Assembly: GCF_902497785.1 (NCBI RefSeq)
Contig: NZ_CABVHK010000010.1
Location: 190,898 to 254,897, forward strand
DNA length: 64,000 nucleotides
Direction: 5' to 3'
DNA from: Pseudomonas fluorescens
GTDB lineage: Bacteria; Pseudomonadota; Gammaproteobacteria; Pseudomonadales; Pseudomonadaceae
A program made the position numbers and the translations under genes. This document shows, in pieces, positions 62,312-64,000 of the stretch; position 1 is the stretch's first letter; the number at the start of each line of letters is the position of its first letter. The notes beneath the pieces are model-generated. The model did no database searches, was not told the origin of the DNA, and saw nothing but the letters and a program-made list of their open reading frames with translations.

Positions 62312-63721
62312 TCAATCCTCGACCACCCAGGTGTCCTTGGTTCCGCCGCCCTGGGAGGAATTCACCACCAGGGAGCCTTCACGCAGCGCCACACGCGTCA
62401 AACCGCCGGGCACAACCCGTGTTTCGCGGCCAGACAATACAAACGGGCGCAGGTCGATGTGGCGTGGCGCGATGCCGTTTTCGACAAAGGTCGGACAGGT
62501 CGACAGCGACAACGTCGGTTGCGCGATGTACGCGTGGGGCTTGGCTTTGATGCGCGCGCGGAACGACTCGATTTCCGCCGCCGTCGCCGCCGGCCCCACC
62601 AGCATTCCGTAACCGCCGGAGCCCTGGGTTTCCTTGACCACCAACTCTGGAAGATTCGCCAGCACGTGGGAAAGCTCGGAGGGATTACGGCACTGAAACG
62701 TCGGAACGTTCTTCAGGATCGGCTCCTCATCCAGGTAAAAACGGATCATGTCGGTGACAAACGGATACACCGATTTGTCGTCCGCCACCCCGGTGCCGAT
62801 GGCATTTGCCAGCACCACGTTGCCCGAGCGGTACGACGACAGCAGACCCGGCACGCCCAGCATCGAATCCGGATTGAACGCCAGCGGATCGAGGAACGCA
62901 TCGTCGAGACGCCGGTAGATCACATCGACGGCTTTTGGCCCGTCGGTGGTGCGCATGAACACCTTGTCGTCACGCACGAACAGGTCCGCGCCTTCCACCA
63001 GCTCAACGCCCATCTCCCGGGCCAGAAACGCATGCTCGAAAAACGCACTGTTGAAGCGACCCGGCGTCAGCACCACAACGCTTGGATTGTCGATCGGACT
63101 GGAGCTTTTGAGGGTATCGAGCAGCAGGTTCGGATAGTGGTCGATGGGGGCAATGCGCTGCGCCGAAAACAGCTCGGGGAACAGCCGCATCATCATCTTG
63201 CGGTCTTCGAGCATGTAGCTCACGCCGCTGGGTGTACGAAGGTTGTCTTCAAGCACGTAGTACGTGCCGTCGCCGTCGCGCACCAGATCGACGCCGGAGA
63301 TGTGGGAATAGATGTCCCGGTGCAGATCCAGGCCTTGCATTGCCAACTGATACTGCTCGTTGGCCAGCACTTGCTCGGCCGGGATAATGCCGGCCTTGAT
63401 GATGCGTTGCTCGTGATACAGGTCGGCGAGGAACATGTTCAACGCCTTGACCCGCTGGATGCAGCCGCGTTCGACGATCCGCCATTCGCTGGCGGGAATG
63501 CTGCGCGGAATAGTGTCGAAGGGGATCAGGCGCTCTGTGCCCTGCTCGTCCCCGTAGAGCGTGAAAGTAATGCCGGCGCGATGAAACAGCAGATCGGCCT
63601 CGCGTCGCCGTTGTGCCAGAAGCTCGTCAGGCGTTTCGGCCAGCCAACGGGCAAACTCCCGATAATGCGGGCGGACCTGGCCGCCGGCATCGTACATCTC
63701 ATCAAAATAGGTGCGGATCAT
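62312..63721 (-). CDS. Circularly permuted type 2 ATP-grasp protein
   Basis: 469 residues, first gene of the operon. Family features are DMYDAGGQVRPHYREFARWL-type N-terminus, YHEQRIIKAGIIPAEQVLAN, DLVRDGDGTYYVLEDNLRTP with SGVSYMLEDR, and near the C-terminus VKETQGSGGYGMLVGPAATA. ATP-grasp enzymes link a carboxylate and an amine; the substrate here is unknown. The ATG at 63721 (MIRTYFDEMYD) follows AAGGAG; an earlier start at 63778 is not needed. Confidence 0.9.
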   Translation of the reverse strand: MIRTYFDEMYDAGGQVRPHYREFARWLAETPDELLAQRRREADLLFHRAGITFTLYGDEQGTERLIPFDTIPRSIPASEWRIVERGCIQRVKALNMFLADLYHEQRIIKAGIIPAEQVLANEQYQLAMQGLDLHRDIYSHISGVDLVRDGDGTYYVLEDNLRTPSGVSYMLEDRKMMMRLFPELFSAQRIAPIDHYPNLLLDTLKSSSPIDNPSVVVLTPGRFNSAFFEHAFLAREMGVELVEGADLFVRDDKVFMRTTDGPKAVDVIYRRLDDAFLDPLAFNPDSMLGVPGLLSSYRSGNVVLANAIGTGVADDKSVYPFVTDMIRFYLDEEPILKNVPTFQCRNPSELSHVLANLPELVVKETQGSGGYGMLVGPAATAAEIESFRARIKAKPHAYIAQPTLSLSTCPTFVENGIAPRHIDLRPFVLSGRETRVVPGGLTRVALREGSLVVNSSQGGGTKDTWVVED

Positions 63722-64000
63722 GCCGTACTCCTTGTCACCCGGACCTACAGGCCTTCGCAAGGCCCGTGCCATCGGCATAAACGCTTAAATTTCAATCAGT
63801 TGGATAATTGAATTGCACGCACCGCACCATTCCTGTGCGGCAAATGCCCCCACCTGATCGCCCCCGCTTCATTGCGAAGCAATGCAGTTGCCTATCACCA
63901 GCATAGCCAGAGTTGATTTCACTGCTCGGGCGTCGATGCGGATAATCCGTGCATTCGCTGGAAATGCTCACTCAACTTCCCTTTTAGCCGCCTGTTCAGG
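63722..64000. other. Upstream region of the ATP-grasp operon
   Basis: About 280 bases to the window edge with no supported gene. The promoter of the ATP-grasp operon should lie here; AT-rich sequence at 63783-63815 is a possible site. Confidence 0.4.

Noticed and set aside
62459..63811. 450-codon plus-strand frame across the ATP-grasp gene
   Set aside because: Antisense of a well-matched protein; no independent evidence for coding.

Overview
The window looks like a chromosomal segment of a Pseudomonas species, most likely of the fluorescens group. The basis is recognition rather than a search: a mexS-mexT-mexE locus in the P. aeruginosa order, high-GC core genes, Pseudomonas-type REP pairs between genes, and Pseudomonas-typical families (DUF1652, DUF3300/DUF2950 pair, alpha-E/ATP-grasp/transglutaminase cluster).

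Bases 1-19,200 are mostly core. The RND efflux adaptor mexE runs off the left edge, with its LysR activator mexT and the divergent oxidoreductase mexS. Then come an unknown gene overlapping a MocR-type regulator, phosphoglucomutase, a pirin, a UvrD-type helicase, a DUF1652 protein, an amine-utilisation group (AraC/SnoaL regulator, FAD amine oxidase, cupin, PotF-like binding protein), an AI-2E-type permease, a MaoC-fold protein and an LprI/MliC lysozyme-inhibitor-like protein.

Bases 19,300-51,500 are a mosaic accessory region. It is full of broken genes: pieces of an AraC regulator, a solute-binding protein, IS66, an acyl-CoA ligase, IS3, a lipocalin, an OprD porin and a frameshifted Fis-like gene. 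Intact cargo lies between them. The most striking block is an AT-rich Tn7/Tn5053-like transposition module (27,522-32,653): a DD(35)E TniA/TnsB transposase, a TniB/TnsC ATPase, a second ATPase whose Walker A lysine is a cysteine, a TniQ and a terminal unknown gene, all overlapping. Two accessory genes lie beyond tniA. Next come an orphan Xre/DUF2384 antitoxin-like gene and a small HTH/unknown pair. Then a catabolic cluster (37,489-44,115) has a good sigma-54 promoter, an Asp/Glu-racemase-fold protein lacking both catalytic cysteines, a SnoaL-like protein, an Old-Yellow-Enzyme oxidoreductase, an in-frame chimera of a second OYE with the C-terminal half of a LeuD-type protein, and a PrpR-type sigma-54 activator. 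Three small exported proteins of unknown function follow. The region fades out near a tRNA-Ser(GGA).

Bases 51,500-64,000 return to core functions: a crotonase, PlsC-type acyltransferase, CorA-type Mg transporter, glutamine amidotransferase, a fatty-acid oxidation pair (FadJ-like plus thiolase), a cytochrome c, and the transglutaminase/alpha-E/ATP-grasp operon.

No CRISPR array, rRNA or complete prophage was seen. All family calls come from reading the translations; none was checked against a database.
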